DNA of 20,680 nucleotides from contig DDPD01000062.1 in the NCBI GenBank assembly GCA_002342025.1, positions 1-20,680 of the forward strand, in the 5' to 3' direction. Made by a program: the position numbers and the translations under genes. This DNA comes from Moraxellaceae bacterium UBA2477 (lineage in GTDB: Bacteria > Pseudomonadota > Gammaproteobacteria > Pseudomonadales > Moraxellaceae). The notes below the pieces were generated by a model. It was not told the origin of the DNA and ran no database searches. It saw only the letters and a list, made by a program, of their open reading frames with translations. Of this stretch, positions 1 through 7,910 are shown in pieces (the first letter of the stretch is position 1; each line of letters begins with the position of its first letter).

Positions 1-120
1 CTGGTGGGCTTGCAGTTGGGTTCGCGTAGCCTCAAGGAATTGAAGTCGTCACTCGATGCAGTGGGCTATCCCTACTCCGACGAGAGCAGCAACCCAGCCT
101 ATCAACTCTTTTTGCGCTGA
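1..120 (+). CDS. ilvA: Threonine ammonia-lyase (threonine deaminase), C-terminal end only
   Basis: This is the last 39 codons and the TGA stop of an open frame that enters from the left edge. The end of the protein reads GYPYSDESSNPAYQLFLR. It matches the end of the C-terminal regulatory ACT-like domain of biosynthetic threonine deaminase, where Escherichia coli IlvA has GYDCHDETNNPAFRFFL (from memory). The enzyme is PLP-dependent and converts threonine to 2-oxobutyrate and ammonia, the first step of isoleucine synthesis. The C-terminal domain binds the feedback inhibitor isoleucine. The catalytic domain lies outside the window, so only the family can be called. The next gene starts 9 nt after the stop, and its likely ribosome-binding site overlaps this stop codon, so the two may be co-transcribed. 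Confidence 0.85.
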   Translation: MVGLQLGSRSLKELKSSLDAVGYPYSDESSNPAYQLFLR

Positions 121-129
121 GATAAATCC

Positions 130-1137
130 ATGTTGCCGCGCCTGCCCAAGCCCAATGCCGCTGTGCTCAAGCGCATTCAAGCGCAACCGTTGGACTACTG
201 GCAGCATGTAGGCGACCCGCTGGCCGACTTGCTCTCCACGATTTACCCCATTGGCGATGCCGAAACCTTGCTCAGGCTCATCGAGTACGAAGCCGAGCAG
301 GATCAGCCGCTATGCCTGCAGTTTCTGTCTCAAGAGAACGCCGTTTCTCGTTGGCAGGAGCCCCGCTTTCAAGCCGAGCTCGCCGCCTGGCAAGCCTATG
401 TGCAGCAATTCCCATTAGCAGTACGACTGGCTTGGCAAGCTGGTGGGGGCCTGCGTCTGCTCAGCCAAGCGCGCTGGGCCGGTGCCTGGCCTGGGCCACT
501 GAGCCCGCTGCAGCGCTTCATGCAGCACTTAGATGACGCTTTGCTCTGCGAACATCTGCCCACGCCAGACACCCTGCGATTAATGCGTTTAGAGCTGGCG
601 ATTTTGCGTCGCGATGCCGAAGCTGACATTGGCAAAAATCATCTCGGTGTTGTGCTCGCGCAAAGCGATTTAGCGACGCTAGTCATTTGTTTGTCAGAAG
701 AAATGATGCGCAGCCTCGATGCGCTGGGCGTTGGCCTTAATGGCGCACAGCGCGCTGGCTTGCGGCACTGGGCCATTGGCTTCGGTCAGGGACTAGGGGT
801 GGAGGCGCTGTGGTTGGCTAGCAACGAAGAGGAGGCGCATGCGCTAAGGCATGTGTTGTTGCAGCCGCCATCCTCGCTAGGCGCACCACTGGTACTGCCG
901 TGGTTACGCATGGTGGCATCGGCCGACACCCTGCCTGCTGCTGAACGCCGCACCTTGGCGCTGGCGCGCAGCCTGCTCGATCCCCTCACTGCCGATACAT
1001 TAGGCCTGCCGCACGATGCCCTTGGCAGCCTATGGCGCAAGGCCAGCGGCTGGGTCGTCGAGAAAGGGCGGCCCTTAGCCGGGCAAGCTCCGGCGGTGCT
1101 TAATTTGCAGAAGAAGGTGATGGCGCGCTGGCACTAG
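130..1137 (+). CDS. Hypothetical protein of 335 residues, downstream of ilvA
   Basis: I do not recognise this protein. It is rich in Leu, Ala and Trp, has no signal peptide and no clear membrane span, and reads as a soluble, mostly helical cytoplasmic protein. It opens with MLPRLPKP and has a second helical block in its C-terminal half (roughly residues 180-320). The start is supported by GAGATAA about 7 nt upstream, overlapping the ilvA stop. That placement suggests translation linked to ilvA. It runs towards the two-component genes, with only 15 nt between the two stop codons and no visible terminator hairpin there. A very diverged HDOD-like fold is conceivable from the helical, LP-rich start, but I see no diagnostic motif. 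The frame is intact and the long minus-strand frames inside it look like shadows. That it is a real gene is fairly safe; its function is unknown. Confidence 0.75.
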   Translation: MLPRLPKPNAAVLKRIQAQPLDYWQHVGDPLADLLSTIYPIGDAETLLRLIEYEAEQDQPLCLQFLSQENAVSRWQEPRFQAELAAWQAYVQQFPLAVRLAWQAGGGLRLLSQARWAGAWPGPLSPLQRFMQHLDDALLCEHLPTPDTLRLMRLELAILRRDAEADIGKNHLGVVLAQSDLATLVICLSEEMMRSLDALGVGLNGAQRAGLRHWAIGFGQGLGVEALWLASNEEEAHALRHVLLQPPSSLGAPLVLPWLRMVASADTLPAAERRTLALARSLLDPLTADTLGLPHDALGSLWRKASGWVVEKGRPLAGQAPAVLNLQKKVMARWH

Positions 1138-1152
1138 CGCATAACTGCTTGA

Positions 1153-2337
1153 TCAGGTCAGCAGCTGCGGATGAGGCAATCCGGACAGCCCGGAAGGGAT
1201 CAGCACCGACAGCCGCTCATGGCGCAACTCGGGGCAGGCTGCCAGCAAGCGCTCCACGAAACTGTCATTGATCTGGTAGCCGGCCGGTGCCAGCAGCTGG
1301 CCGCCCCGGGTATGTACCGGCTGCATGAGCACCATGCCAGGCCGCAGCAACGCCATCACCAGCTGCACCTGCCGTGACAGGTCCGCCTGCGGCCCGAGCA
1401 CATCGCGAAGAGCAGAAATCAGCTCGGACGTTGTTTCGGGCAGAACCTCCAGTTGTTCAAGCGCCGCCAGCACCGGCATGCCAGCCGCCTCCAGACGCAC
1501 ATAGCGACGCACCATGCGAATCAGCCGCGCCTGCTCTGCAAGCTCAGGCGCTGATGACTCGATCTGATACCCGGCCAGCGCCGGCTCGATACGACTGAGC
1601 AGCTGTCGTACCGGCTCGATGCGCGGCACTGAGGCCAGCAGCTGCCAGGTGCGCTCCTGAGCACGAGCCACATCATGCTGTTCCTGCTGGCTCAGCATCA
1701 GGCCAAACAGGACTTTCTCCTGAACCTCCGGTGCCAGACTGACCAGCCCGAGATTGGCGAGCATGGTCGCCATGGTCGCCGCCCACCCTGCGTCATGGCG
1801 ACATTGACTGCTGACACGCTGTACCAGATCGACCATGCGTTGCGCCTGACCGAAACTGGCCGGGCTGGCCATGGCCAGTGCATCGACCAAGGCCTGCATG
1901 CAGCCCTTGATGGTCTGCTCTAACAGTTCTCGCTCAGCATGAATCAGACGATGCTGCTCGATACCGTCTCGCACCGCCTGTTGCAGCTCATCACGCGGGC
2001 AGGGCTTGGCCAGGAAGCGGAAGATGCGACCCTGATTCACCGCGCGCATGGCTGCCTCAATGTCGCTGTAACCAGTGAGCAGGATGCGCGCTGCGCCCGG
2101 GCAGTGCTGTCGGCACTGTGCCAGCACGACATCACCGGACATGCCGGGCATGCGCATGTCACACAGGACTACCGCCAGCTTCGGCAAGGAAGGCAACAGC
2201 GCCAGCGCCGCCTCGCCACCCGTGGCAACATGAACCTCGCCGAGCTGGCGCAAGGACAGCTGCAATCCCGCCAGCACATCCGCATCATCGTCGATGCAAA
2301 GAATCTGCACGGCAGACACTGCAGAAGGCATGCTCAT
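1153..2337 (-). CDS. Response regulator: receiver domain plus degenerate HD-GYP-like output domain
   Basis: Residues 10-125 form a standard receiver domain: acidic pocket D16-D18, phospho-acceptor D60 in LCDMRMPGMSG, T88 in ILLTGY and K111 in FLAKP. A linker helix (about 125-145) leads to a helical domain that aligns by eye with the HD-GYP part of RpfG-type regulators. Where an active enzyme has HD, this protein has A194-N195 in ATMLANLG. No GYP motif or downstream HP motif is visible. It is therefore probably not a working cyclic-di-GMP phosphodiesterase and may act through protein contacts. No DNA-binding domain is present. Residues 330-385 form a small C-terminal region (RPGMVLMQPVHTRGG, LLAPAGYQI) of the kind found at the end of such regulators. 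The ATG overlaps the kinase stop as ATGA, so translational coupling and a cognate pair are likely. Confidence 0.85.
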   Translation of the reverse strand: MSMPSAVSAVQILCIDDDADVLAGLQLSLRQLGEVHVATGGEAALALLPSLPKLAVVLCDMRMPGMSGDVVLAQCRQHCPGAARILLTGYSDIEAAMRAVNQGRIFRFLAKPCPRDELQQAVRDGIEQHRLIHAERELLEQTIKGCMQALVDALAMASPASFGQAQRMVDLVQRVSSQCRHDAGWAATMATMLANLGLVSLAPEVQEKVLFGLMLSQQEQHDVARAQERTWQLLASVPRIEPVRQLLSRIEPALAGYQIESSAPELAEQARLIRMVRRYVRLEAAGMPVLAALEQLEVLPETTSELISALRDVLGPQADLSRQVQLVMALLRPGMVLMQPVHTRGGQLLAPAGYQINDSFVERLLAACPELRHERLSVLIPSGLSGLPHPQLLT

Positions 2338-3626
2338 GAAGTCTCTCCCGATACCGGCAGCTCAATGACAAAGGTCGTGCCGCCATCCGCAACAGGCTCC
2401 CACCAGAGCGCGCCACCATGCTGCTCGACGATCAGTGACCGGCTGATGGCCAGCCCCTGCCCCGTGCCCTGGCCCACCGCCTTGGTGGTAAAAAACGGAT
2501 CAAATACCCGGTGACGGATGGCTTCGTCGATACCGCAGCCATCATCGCTGACGCTCAGACGCACCTGTTCTCCGTCCTCGTGCAACCGCAGCGACAACGT
2601 AACACGCCCCTGGCCAGGCCGCAGTCTCTGGCGCTCGGCTATCGCATGCGCGGCATTGGTCAGCAGGTTGATCAGCACCTGCAGGATGAGGTCGCGGCGA
2701 CATCTCACCAGCGGCACTGACTCCAACACCTGCACCACCTGGGCCACTTGGCGCAGGTCATGCGCAGTCATGGTCACCGCCTGATCCATCAGCTGTGCAA
2801 GATCCTCGGGCACCGCGACTTCGCCGGGATGGGCAAAGCTGCGCAGGCTGTTAACGATGTCGCGCACCCGGCGCACGCCATCGTGGCTGCGTCGTAACGC
2901 CTGTGGCAGCTGCGCTTGCATGAAGTCGCCATCAAGCCGTGCTAGCGCTTGCGCCAAGGCACCATTCGGCACCGCCTCGCGGCTGGCCACCGCCAGCACC
3001 GTCAGCAGTTCGCCACAGCTGTCATCAATGAAGCCGAGGTTGTCGGAAAGGAATTGCAGCGGGGTGTTGATCTCGTGTGCCATGCCGGCCGCCAGACTGC
3101 CCATTGCTTCCAGCTTCTGTGCCTGACGCAATTGCAGCTCCATCTGCCGGCGCTCGCGCAGGTCGATGCCGACCAGCACGTACTCGGCCTTGCCGTCGCT
3201 GTTCTGCTCCAGCGCCATCGACAGCAGCACTGGCACCCATTCTCCATCGTAATGCCGGAAGCGGGTCTCCACATTGATGGCCCCGTCAGGATGCGTCGCA
3301 ACCTGACGCAGCAGCTCAGCCGCATCCGGCAGCAGCTCGGCCAGCGGCCTGCCCGGCAGGGCACGACACTGGATACCTAGCAGACGCCCGGCTTGCTCGT
3401 TGGCATGACGCACCTGCTGACGCGCATCAACCACTAGCCAAAGACCAGGCACTGGACTGCGCAAACCGCTGATGCGGGCATAGGCTTGATTCAGCGCCTG
3501 CGTCTGCTGCGCATCCTGCTCCGGCTGGGCAGCCAGCGCATGCTCAAAAAGCGCCACCTGCTGTTGCAGGAGCGCCTGAGCGTGCTCATCCTCGGAAAGG
3601 ACAGGCGCAGCGGACAGGTCGGCCAT
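2334..3626 (-). CDS. Soluble PAS-domain sensor histidine kinase
   Basis: The protein has 430 residues and no membrane segment, so it should sense an intracellular signal. After a Gln-rich helical N-terminus (10-50) comes a PAS domain at about 55-160, ending in a PAC-like stretch (YVLVGIDLRERRQ). The HisKA dimerisation helix follows with phospho-acceptor H184 in MAHEINTPLQFL. The ATPase domain is complete: N box with N324 in NLLTNAAHAI, G1 box DDGCGI (about 361-366), F box FDPFFTTK and G2 box GQGTGQGL. It should autophosphorylate H184 and pass the phosphate to D60 of the downstream regulator, whose start overlaps this stop by 4 nt. The start is uncertain: GTG at 3629 directly precedes ATG at 3626 and neither has a good Shine-Dalgarno sequence. 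A TATAAG sequence some 30 bp upstream could be part of a promoter. The signal is unknown. Confidence 0.9.
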   Translation of the reverse strand: MADLSAAPVLSEDEHAQALLQQQVALFEHALAAQPEQDAQQTQALNQAYARISGLRSPVPGLWLVVDARQQVRHANEQAGRLLGIQCRALPGRPLAELLPDAAELLRQVATHPDGAINVETRFRHYDGEWVPVLLSMALEQNSDGKAEYVLVGIDLRERRQMELQLRQAQKLEAMGSLAAGMAHEINTPLQFLSDNLGFIDDSCGELLTVLAVASREAVPNGALAQALARLDGDFMQAQLPQALRRSHDGVRRVRDIVNSLRSFAHPGEVAVPEDLAQLMDQAVTMTAHDLRQVAQVVQVLESVPLVRCRRDLILQVLINLLTNAAHAIAERQRLRPGQGRVTLSLRLHEDGEQVRLSVSDDGCGIDEAIRHRVFDPFFTTKAVGQGTGQGLAISRSLIVEQHGGALWWEPVADGGTTFVIELPVSGETS

Positions 3627-3692
3627 CACGGTACCCGGGAACGAAGGAATCTCTCCCTTATATCGCCCCGGCTACCGATTTCTTGAGCGGAA

Positions 3693-4889
3693 TTAGATCG
3701 GCAAGACCCGCGCAAACACCGCTTTCAGGTATTCCGTTTCCGGAATGGCTGGATGAATCGGATGGTCCGCGCCCTGATGGCCGTGGTGCAGAATCTGCGC
3801 CTGACGGTCAATGTGACGCGAGCTGGCACGAATCACATCCACTAGCTCTTCGCGAGCGAGATGCATCGAGCAAGAGGCTGACACCAGCAGACCATCACGG
3901 GTGAGCAGGCGCATGGCCAGCTCGTTGGCCCGGCGGTAGGCCTGCAGGCCGGCCTTGTGATCTTTGCGGCGGGTGATGAAGGCGGGCGGATCGAGCACGA
4001 TGACATCAAAACGCTCGCCGTCCTGCTTGAGTGCGGTGAGCGCATCGAAGGCATCGCCCTGCAAAGTCTGCACTTTACTTTCCACACCGTTCAGCTTGGC
4101 ATTACGCATGACCTGATCAAGCGCCTTCTCCGAGCCATCCACACAATGCACTTCGGCGGCACCAAAGGCCGCGGCCTGCACACCCCAGCCGCCGATGTAG
4201 GAGAACACGTCGAGCACGCGCTTGCCGGTGACCAGACCCTTGAGCTTGGCGCGAGCCTCGCGATGGTCGTAGAACCAGCCCGTCTTTTGGCCATCGCGCA
4301 CCAGCGTTTCAAAGCGCACGCCATTCTCGGTCAGCGCCAGACGCTCGGGTACTTCGCCGTAAGCGACTTCAACATAGGAATCCAGACCTTCGATCTGACG
4401 CATCTTGCCGTCGTTCTTGAGCAGAATGCCTTGCGGCTTCAGCACCTTGACCAGGGCATCGATCAGCGCGGCCTTTTCACGCTCAATACCGGCGGTGGAA
4501 ATCTGCACCACGAGGTGGTCGCCGAAACGATCCACCACCAGACCGGGCAAGCCGTCGCTATCGCCGTAGACGAGGCGGTAGAACGGCTCGGGATACCAGG
4601 TCTCGCGCACGCTGAGGGCAATCTGCAGGCGGTGCACGAACAGCGAAGTGCTGAGCGGATGAGCAATGTCACGATTGAACAGGCGCGCGCAGATCAGTGT
4701 ATTCGGGTTGACGATGGCCAGCCCCAGACCCTTGCCCTTGCTGTCTTCGACCACGACCTGCTGACCTGGCTCGAAGCCCTTCAGCGGCGTCGCGGCAATA
4801 TCCACTTCATTGGAGAAGACCCAAACATGGCCCTCGCGCAGACGGCGTTCTTCATTGGCCTTTAGGCGCAGGCGGGGCAGGTCGGTCAT
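3693..4889 (-). CDS. rlmI: 23S rRNA (cytosine-1962-C5) methyltransferase RlmI
   Basis: This is a class I SAM-dependent RNA methyltransferase of the RlmI family. It has 398 residues from the chosen start, close to the usual length of about 396. An N-terminal PUA-like RNA-binding domain (about 1-75, including GHVWVFSNEV) is followed by a central domain and a Rossmann methyltransferase domain. SAM-binding motif I is LDVFSYIGGWGVQAA (about 226-240), motif IV is DPPAF (about 300-304), and the catalytic Cys is C340 in SASCSMHL. In E. coli the enzyme methylates C1962 of 23S rRNA. The open frame continues upstream to an ATG at 4994, but that 35-residue extension runs through a perfect inverted repeat and has no homology. 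The family N-terminus begins at MTDLPRLRLKANEERRL, so 4889 is preferred. A weak GAGATA sequence lies about 8 nt before it. The gene follows gcvPB on the same strand. Confidence 0.93.
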   Translation of the reverse strand: MTDLPRLRLKANEERRLREGHVWVFSNEVDIAATPLKGFEPGQQVVVEDSKGKGLGLAIVNPNTLICARLFNRDIAHPLSTSLFVHRLQIALSVRETWYPEPFYRLVYGDSDGLPGLVVDRFGDHLVVQISTAGIEREKAALIDALVKVLKPQGILLKNDGKMRQIEGLDSYVEVAYGEVPERLALTENGVRFETLVRDGQKTGWFYDHREARAKLKGLVTGKRVLDVFSYIGGWGVQAAAFGAAEVHCVDGSEKALDQVMRNAKLNGVESKVQTLQGDAFDALTALKQDGERFDVIVLDPPAFITRRKDHKAGLQAYRRANELAMRLLTRDGLLVSASCSMHLAREELVDVIRASSRHIDRQAQILHHGHQGADHPIHPAIPETEYLKAVFARVLPI

Positions 4890-4940
4890 GGCAATATCTC
4901 GTTGTGTGGCGGGCCCATGCGGGCAATGTGTTGCTGGGGG

Positions 4941-4992
4941 GGGATTCAAATCTGATGACGGGCATCCTAGCCCGGCATCAGATTTGAATCCC
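4941..4992. repeat. Perfect 17-bp inverted repeat between gcvPB and rlmI
   Basis: The left arm GGGATTCAAATCTGATG (4941-4957) is the exact reverse complement of the right arm CATCAGATTTGAATCCC (4976-4992). The 18-nt centre can itself pair: CGGGC (4959-4963) with GCCCG (4970-4974), after one A/G mismatch, around an ATCCTA loop. In RNA this would be a long, strong hairpin, starting 14 nt after the gcvPB stop and ending about 50 nt before the rlmI start. On the minus strand it is followed by a run of C, not T, so it is not a standard intrinsic terminator. It may stabilise the 3' end of the gcv mRNA, attenuate entry into rlmI, or be one copy of a dispersed palindromic element. Only one copy is seen in this window. 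Confidence 0.9.
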
Positions 4993-5005
4993 ACCAGCCA
5001 TAAAG

Positions 5006-6469
5006 TTACGCGGTCTGAGTCGGCTTCCAGACCAGGTCCAGCTCACGCGCAGCGCGAACATCATCCAAGCGACGCACCGGCATGGTGTGCGGTGCGCCCT
5101 TGACCAGCTCGGGCTGCGTGCGGGCTTCTTCGAGGATCTTCACCAGCGCATCGGCAAAGCCATCGAGTTCGTCCGGCGATTCGGTTTCAGTCGGCTCGAT
5201 CAGGAAGCATTCCGGTACCAGCAGCGGGAAGTAGGTCGTTGGCGCGTGGTAGCCGTAGTCGAGCAGACGCTTGGCGATATCCATCGCGCTCACGCCCAGC
5301 TCCTTGGCTTCCTTGGCGAAGGTGATGATGAATTCGTGGGAGGCACGACGCTCCGGGTAGGCGAGCTGGAAGCCCTCCTTAACCAGACGCTGCATCAGGT
5401 AGTTCGCGTTCAGCGTCGAATACTCGCCAACACGGTGCAAACCTTCGCGACCCAGGGCATAGGCGTAGTACGCCGCGCGCAAGAGCACGCCGGCATTACC
5501 CATGTAGGCAGACAAGCGCCCGATGGTTTTCGGAATGTCTTTCTCGGTCAGCCAGCGATAGCTGCCATCGGCCTCTCGGCCGGCAATCGGCGTGGGCAGA
5601 TAGGGCAGCAGACGCTCACCCACACCCACGGGGCCGGCACCAGGGCCACCACCACCGTGCGGCGTGGCGAAGGTCTTGTGCAAATTCATGTGCAGCACGT
5701 CGAAACCCATGTCGCCGGGACGTACTTTGCCGAGGATGGCATTGAGATTGGCACCGTCGTAATAGAGCAAGCCGCCCGCCTGATGCACGGTCTCGGCAAT
5801 CTCTTTGATCTGCTGTTCAAACACGCCGCAGGTCGAGGGGTTGGTCATCATCAGACCGGCTGTTTGCGGGCCTACCGCGGCCTTCAATGCCTCCAAATCG
5901 ACATCGCCATTGGCCAGCGTTGGCACTTCACGCACCTTGTAACCACACATCACGGCGGTGGCTGGGTTGGTTCCATGAGCAGCTGACGGAATCAGCATCT
6001 CGGTACGCTCGAAATCCTGACGACCTTCGTGATAAGCACGAATCATGGCAACGCCAGCAAACTCGCCCTGCGCGCCGGCCATTGGCGTCAGCGACACACC
6101 TTTCATGCCGGTAACTTCCATCAGCGTTTGCTGAAGATCGTAAATGCAGGCGAGATAGCCCTGCGAATGCGATTCCGGCGCCAACGGATGGCGATTCAAA
6201 AAGCCCGGCAGCATGGCGGCACGATGCGCGCCACGCGGGTTGTATTTCATGGTGCAAGAGCCAAGCGGGTAGAACTGCGTATCAATGGCGAAATTCTTGC
6301 GCGACAGGTTGGTGTAGTGACGTACCACCTGAAGCTCAGATACTTCCGGCAGCAATGCGCGTTTCTTACGCAAAAAAGTCTCTGGAATATCGCTTAAGTC
6401 CTGGCGTACGGCCGGGGCCTGCGAGGTCGCGCGACGACCACTTTCCGAACGATCAAAAATGAGGGTCAT
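5006..6469 (-). CDS. gcvPB: Glycine dehydrogenase (decarboxylating) subunit 2, split P protein
   Basis: This is the C-terminal half of the glycine cleavage P protein, encoded as a separate 487-residue subunit, the usual size for GcvPB. It carries the PLP site: K265 in HMNLHKTFATPHGGGGPG is the expected Schiff-base lysine, and D238 in YYDGANLNA should contact the cofactor ring nitrogen. The N-terminal LIFDRSESGRR and the LGSCTMKYNPR segment are family hallmarks. With GcvPA it decarboxylates glycine and loads the aminomethyl group onto the lipoyl arm of GcvH, in the cytoplasm. Its start lies 3 nt after the gcvPA stop, so the two subunits should be translated together in equal amounts. It is the last gene of gcvT-H-PA-PB; a strong inverted repeat follows. 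Confidence 0.97.
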   Translation of the reverse strand: MTLIFDRSESGRRATSQAPAVRQDLSDIPETFLRKKRALLPEVSELQVVRHYTNLSRKNFAIDTQFYPLGSCTMKYNPRGAHRAAMLPGFLNRHPLAPESHSQGYLACIYDLQQTLMEVTGMKGVSLTPMAGAQGEFAGVAMIRAYHEGRQDFERTEMLIPSAAHGTNPATAVMCGYKVREVPTLANGDVDLEALKAAVGPQTAGLMMTNPSTCGVFEQQIKEIAETVHQAGGLLYYDGANLNAILGKVRPGDMGFDVLHMNLHKTFATPHGGGGPGAGPVGVGERLLPYLPTPIAGREADGSYRWLTEKDIPKTIGRLSAYMGNAGVLLRAAYYAYALGREGLHRVGEYSTLNANYLMQRLVKEGFQLAYPERRASHEFIITFAKEAKELGVSAMDIAKRLLDYGYHAPTTYFPLLVPECFLIEPTETESPDELDGFADALVKILEEARTQPELVKGAPHTMPVRRLDDVRAARELDLVWKPTQTA

Positions 6470-6472
6470 GTC

Positions 6473-7849
6473 TTACTCCGAACGCAAAGCGTGGGCGAGC
6501 GCATCGGCATAGCGCTGAATATCGTGAGCGTTTTTGGTTTCTGTTGTGCACACCAAAAGAGCATTGCCCAGCTCGGGGTAATCCGCACTCAGATCAAAGC
6601 CACCCAACACGCCTTGAGTCGCCATGCTTGCTAACACGGGCGCAACGGGCACGGGCAAGCCCAACACCTTTTCATGAAATACCGGGCGGTTAAACAGACG
6701 CGACACACTGCCGCTTTTGCTCGTTGCCTGCGCTAATTCGCGGATGTTTTTGTGGCTGGCCAACGCGACGCGCTCCAAACCTTCCGCCCCGAGCAAACTC
6801 AGGTAGATGGTCGATGCCGTCATTGCCAAGCCCTGGTTGGTGCAGATGTTCGATGTCGCCTTAGCACGGCGAATATGCTGCTCACGCGCCTGCAAGGTCA
6901 GTGCAAAACCGGGCTTGCCTTCAAGATCAACGGTACGGCCAATGATGCGACCTGGCATTTGGCGAATGAACTCCATTTTGCAGCACATAAAGCCGCAATA
7001 AGGCCCGCCCGAGGACAGCGGAATACCGAAAGGCTGGGCCTCACCGACCACGATGTCGGCACCGGTTGTGCCCCAATCACCGGGCGGCGCAAACAGCGTC
7101 AGTGCCAACGGGTTCACGCAGCCAATCACCAAAATACCCTGTGCGTGCGCCCAATCAGTCAGCAGATCCACTTCTTCCAGCACGCCGAAGAAGTTCGGCT
7201 GTGGAATCACCAAGGCGGCAAAATCTTCGCCCTCATAGGCTTTCAGGCTGGCCGGGTCGATATGACCGCCCTGACGGTGATAGTCCAGCTCGACCAATTC
7301 AATATCCTGACCTTCCACGATGGCCTTCACCGCGGCGCGGTATAAAGGCGACACGGTGCGGGGCATGAGAATGCGGCGCGACTTCGACTTCTTGTTGGCG
7401 CGAATCGCCATGAGCACGGCTTCCGACAAGCCCGAAGCACCGTCGTAAACCGACGCATTGCTAGCATCCATGGCGGTCAGGTGCGCCATCATGGACTGAA
7501 ACTCGTAGATGACCTGCAAGGTCCCTTGCGAGGCCTCAGCCTGATACGGCGTGTAGGCGGTGAGGAACTCGCCACGCGATGCCAGATCCCATACCGCGGC
7601 CGGAATATGGTGCTCGTAGGCACCGGCACCAATAAAGCAGAGTGCGCCTGCATCCTGCTCACTACGCTCGCGCATCAGACGCGTCACATCCATTTCGGAC
7701 AGACCATCCGGCACACCGGTCAGTGGCTGGCAACGGATCGCCGCCGGAATTTCGTCGAAGAGCGTATCGAGCGAATCAGCGCCGGCACCATCGTTGAGGG
7801 TGTCGAGCATGCGGCGAACATCACCGCGCGTATGAGGGATAAAAGGCAT
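6473..7849 (-). CDS. gcvPA: Glycine dehydrogenase (decarboxylating) subunit 1, split P protein
   Basis: This is the N-terminal half of the P protein as a 458-residue subunit, the normal GcvPA length. It begins MPFIPHTRGDVRRML, as is typical of GcvPA. It contains the fold-type I segments YTPYQAEASQGTLQVIYEFQ and DASNASVYDGASGLSEA (about residues 98-140), and the conserved SGGPYCGFMCC and MPGRIIGRTVD stretches further on. GcvPA has no PLP lysine of its own; it pairs with GcvPB to form the active tetramer. The gene sits between gcvH (61 nt upstream) and gcvPB (3 nt downstream). Many proteobacteria, including E. coli, have a single fused GcvP of about 950 residues, so the split form is a useful taxonomic marker. 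The two frames are separated by a clean stop and a proper start, so this is not a recent frameshift. Confidence 0.97.
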   Translation of the reverse strand: MPFIPHTRGDVRRMLDTLNDGAGADSLDTLFDEIPAAIRCQPLTGVPDGLSEMDVTRLMRERSEQDAGALCFIGAGAYEHHIPAAVWDLASRGEFLTAYTPYQAEASQGTLQVIYEFQSMMAHLTAMDASNASVYDGASGLSEAVLMAIRANKKSKSRRILMPRTVSPLYRAAVKAIVEGQDIELVELDYHRQGGHIDPASLKAYEGEDFAALVIPQPNFFGVLEEVDLLTDWAHAQGILVIGCVNPLALTLFAPPGDWGTTGADIVVGEAQPFGIPLSSGGPYCGFMCCKMEFIRQMPGRIIGRTVDLEGKPGFALTLQAREQHIRRAKATSNICTNQGLAMTASTIYLSLLGAEGLERVALASHKNIRELAQATSKSGSVSRLFNRPVFHEKVLGLPVPVAPVLASMATQGVLGGFDLSADYPELGNALLVCTTETKNAHDIQRYADALAHALRSE

Positions 7850-7910
7850 ATCAGGCTCAGCTCAAAAGGGCATTAGCGTGACCGGCACTGGCAGGCCGTT
7901 CACGTGCAAA

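Noticed and set aside
1939..2514. Open frame of 191 codons on the plus strand across the regulator/kinase junction
   Set aside because: Both genes underneath are strongly supported by domain motifs, so this is a shadow frame.
3957..4865. Open frame of 302 codons on the plus strand opposite rlmI
   Set aside because: It is antisense to a clear RlmI gene with intact motifs. The product resembles no family and reflects codon bias.
4976..5000. GATTTGAATCCCACCAGCCA resembles the T-arm and CCA-like 3' end of a tRNA
   Set aside because: No acceptor, D-arm or anticodon arm can be folded upstream. The similarity is a by-product of the palindrome arm.
5087..5986. Open frame of 299 codons on the plus strand opposite gcvPB
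   Set aside because: It lies wholly inside gcvPB, which has all its family motifs, and has no ribosome-binding site or context of its own.
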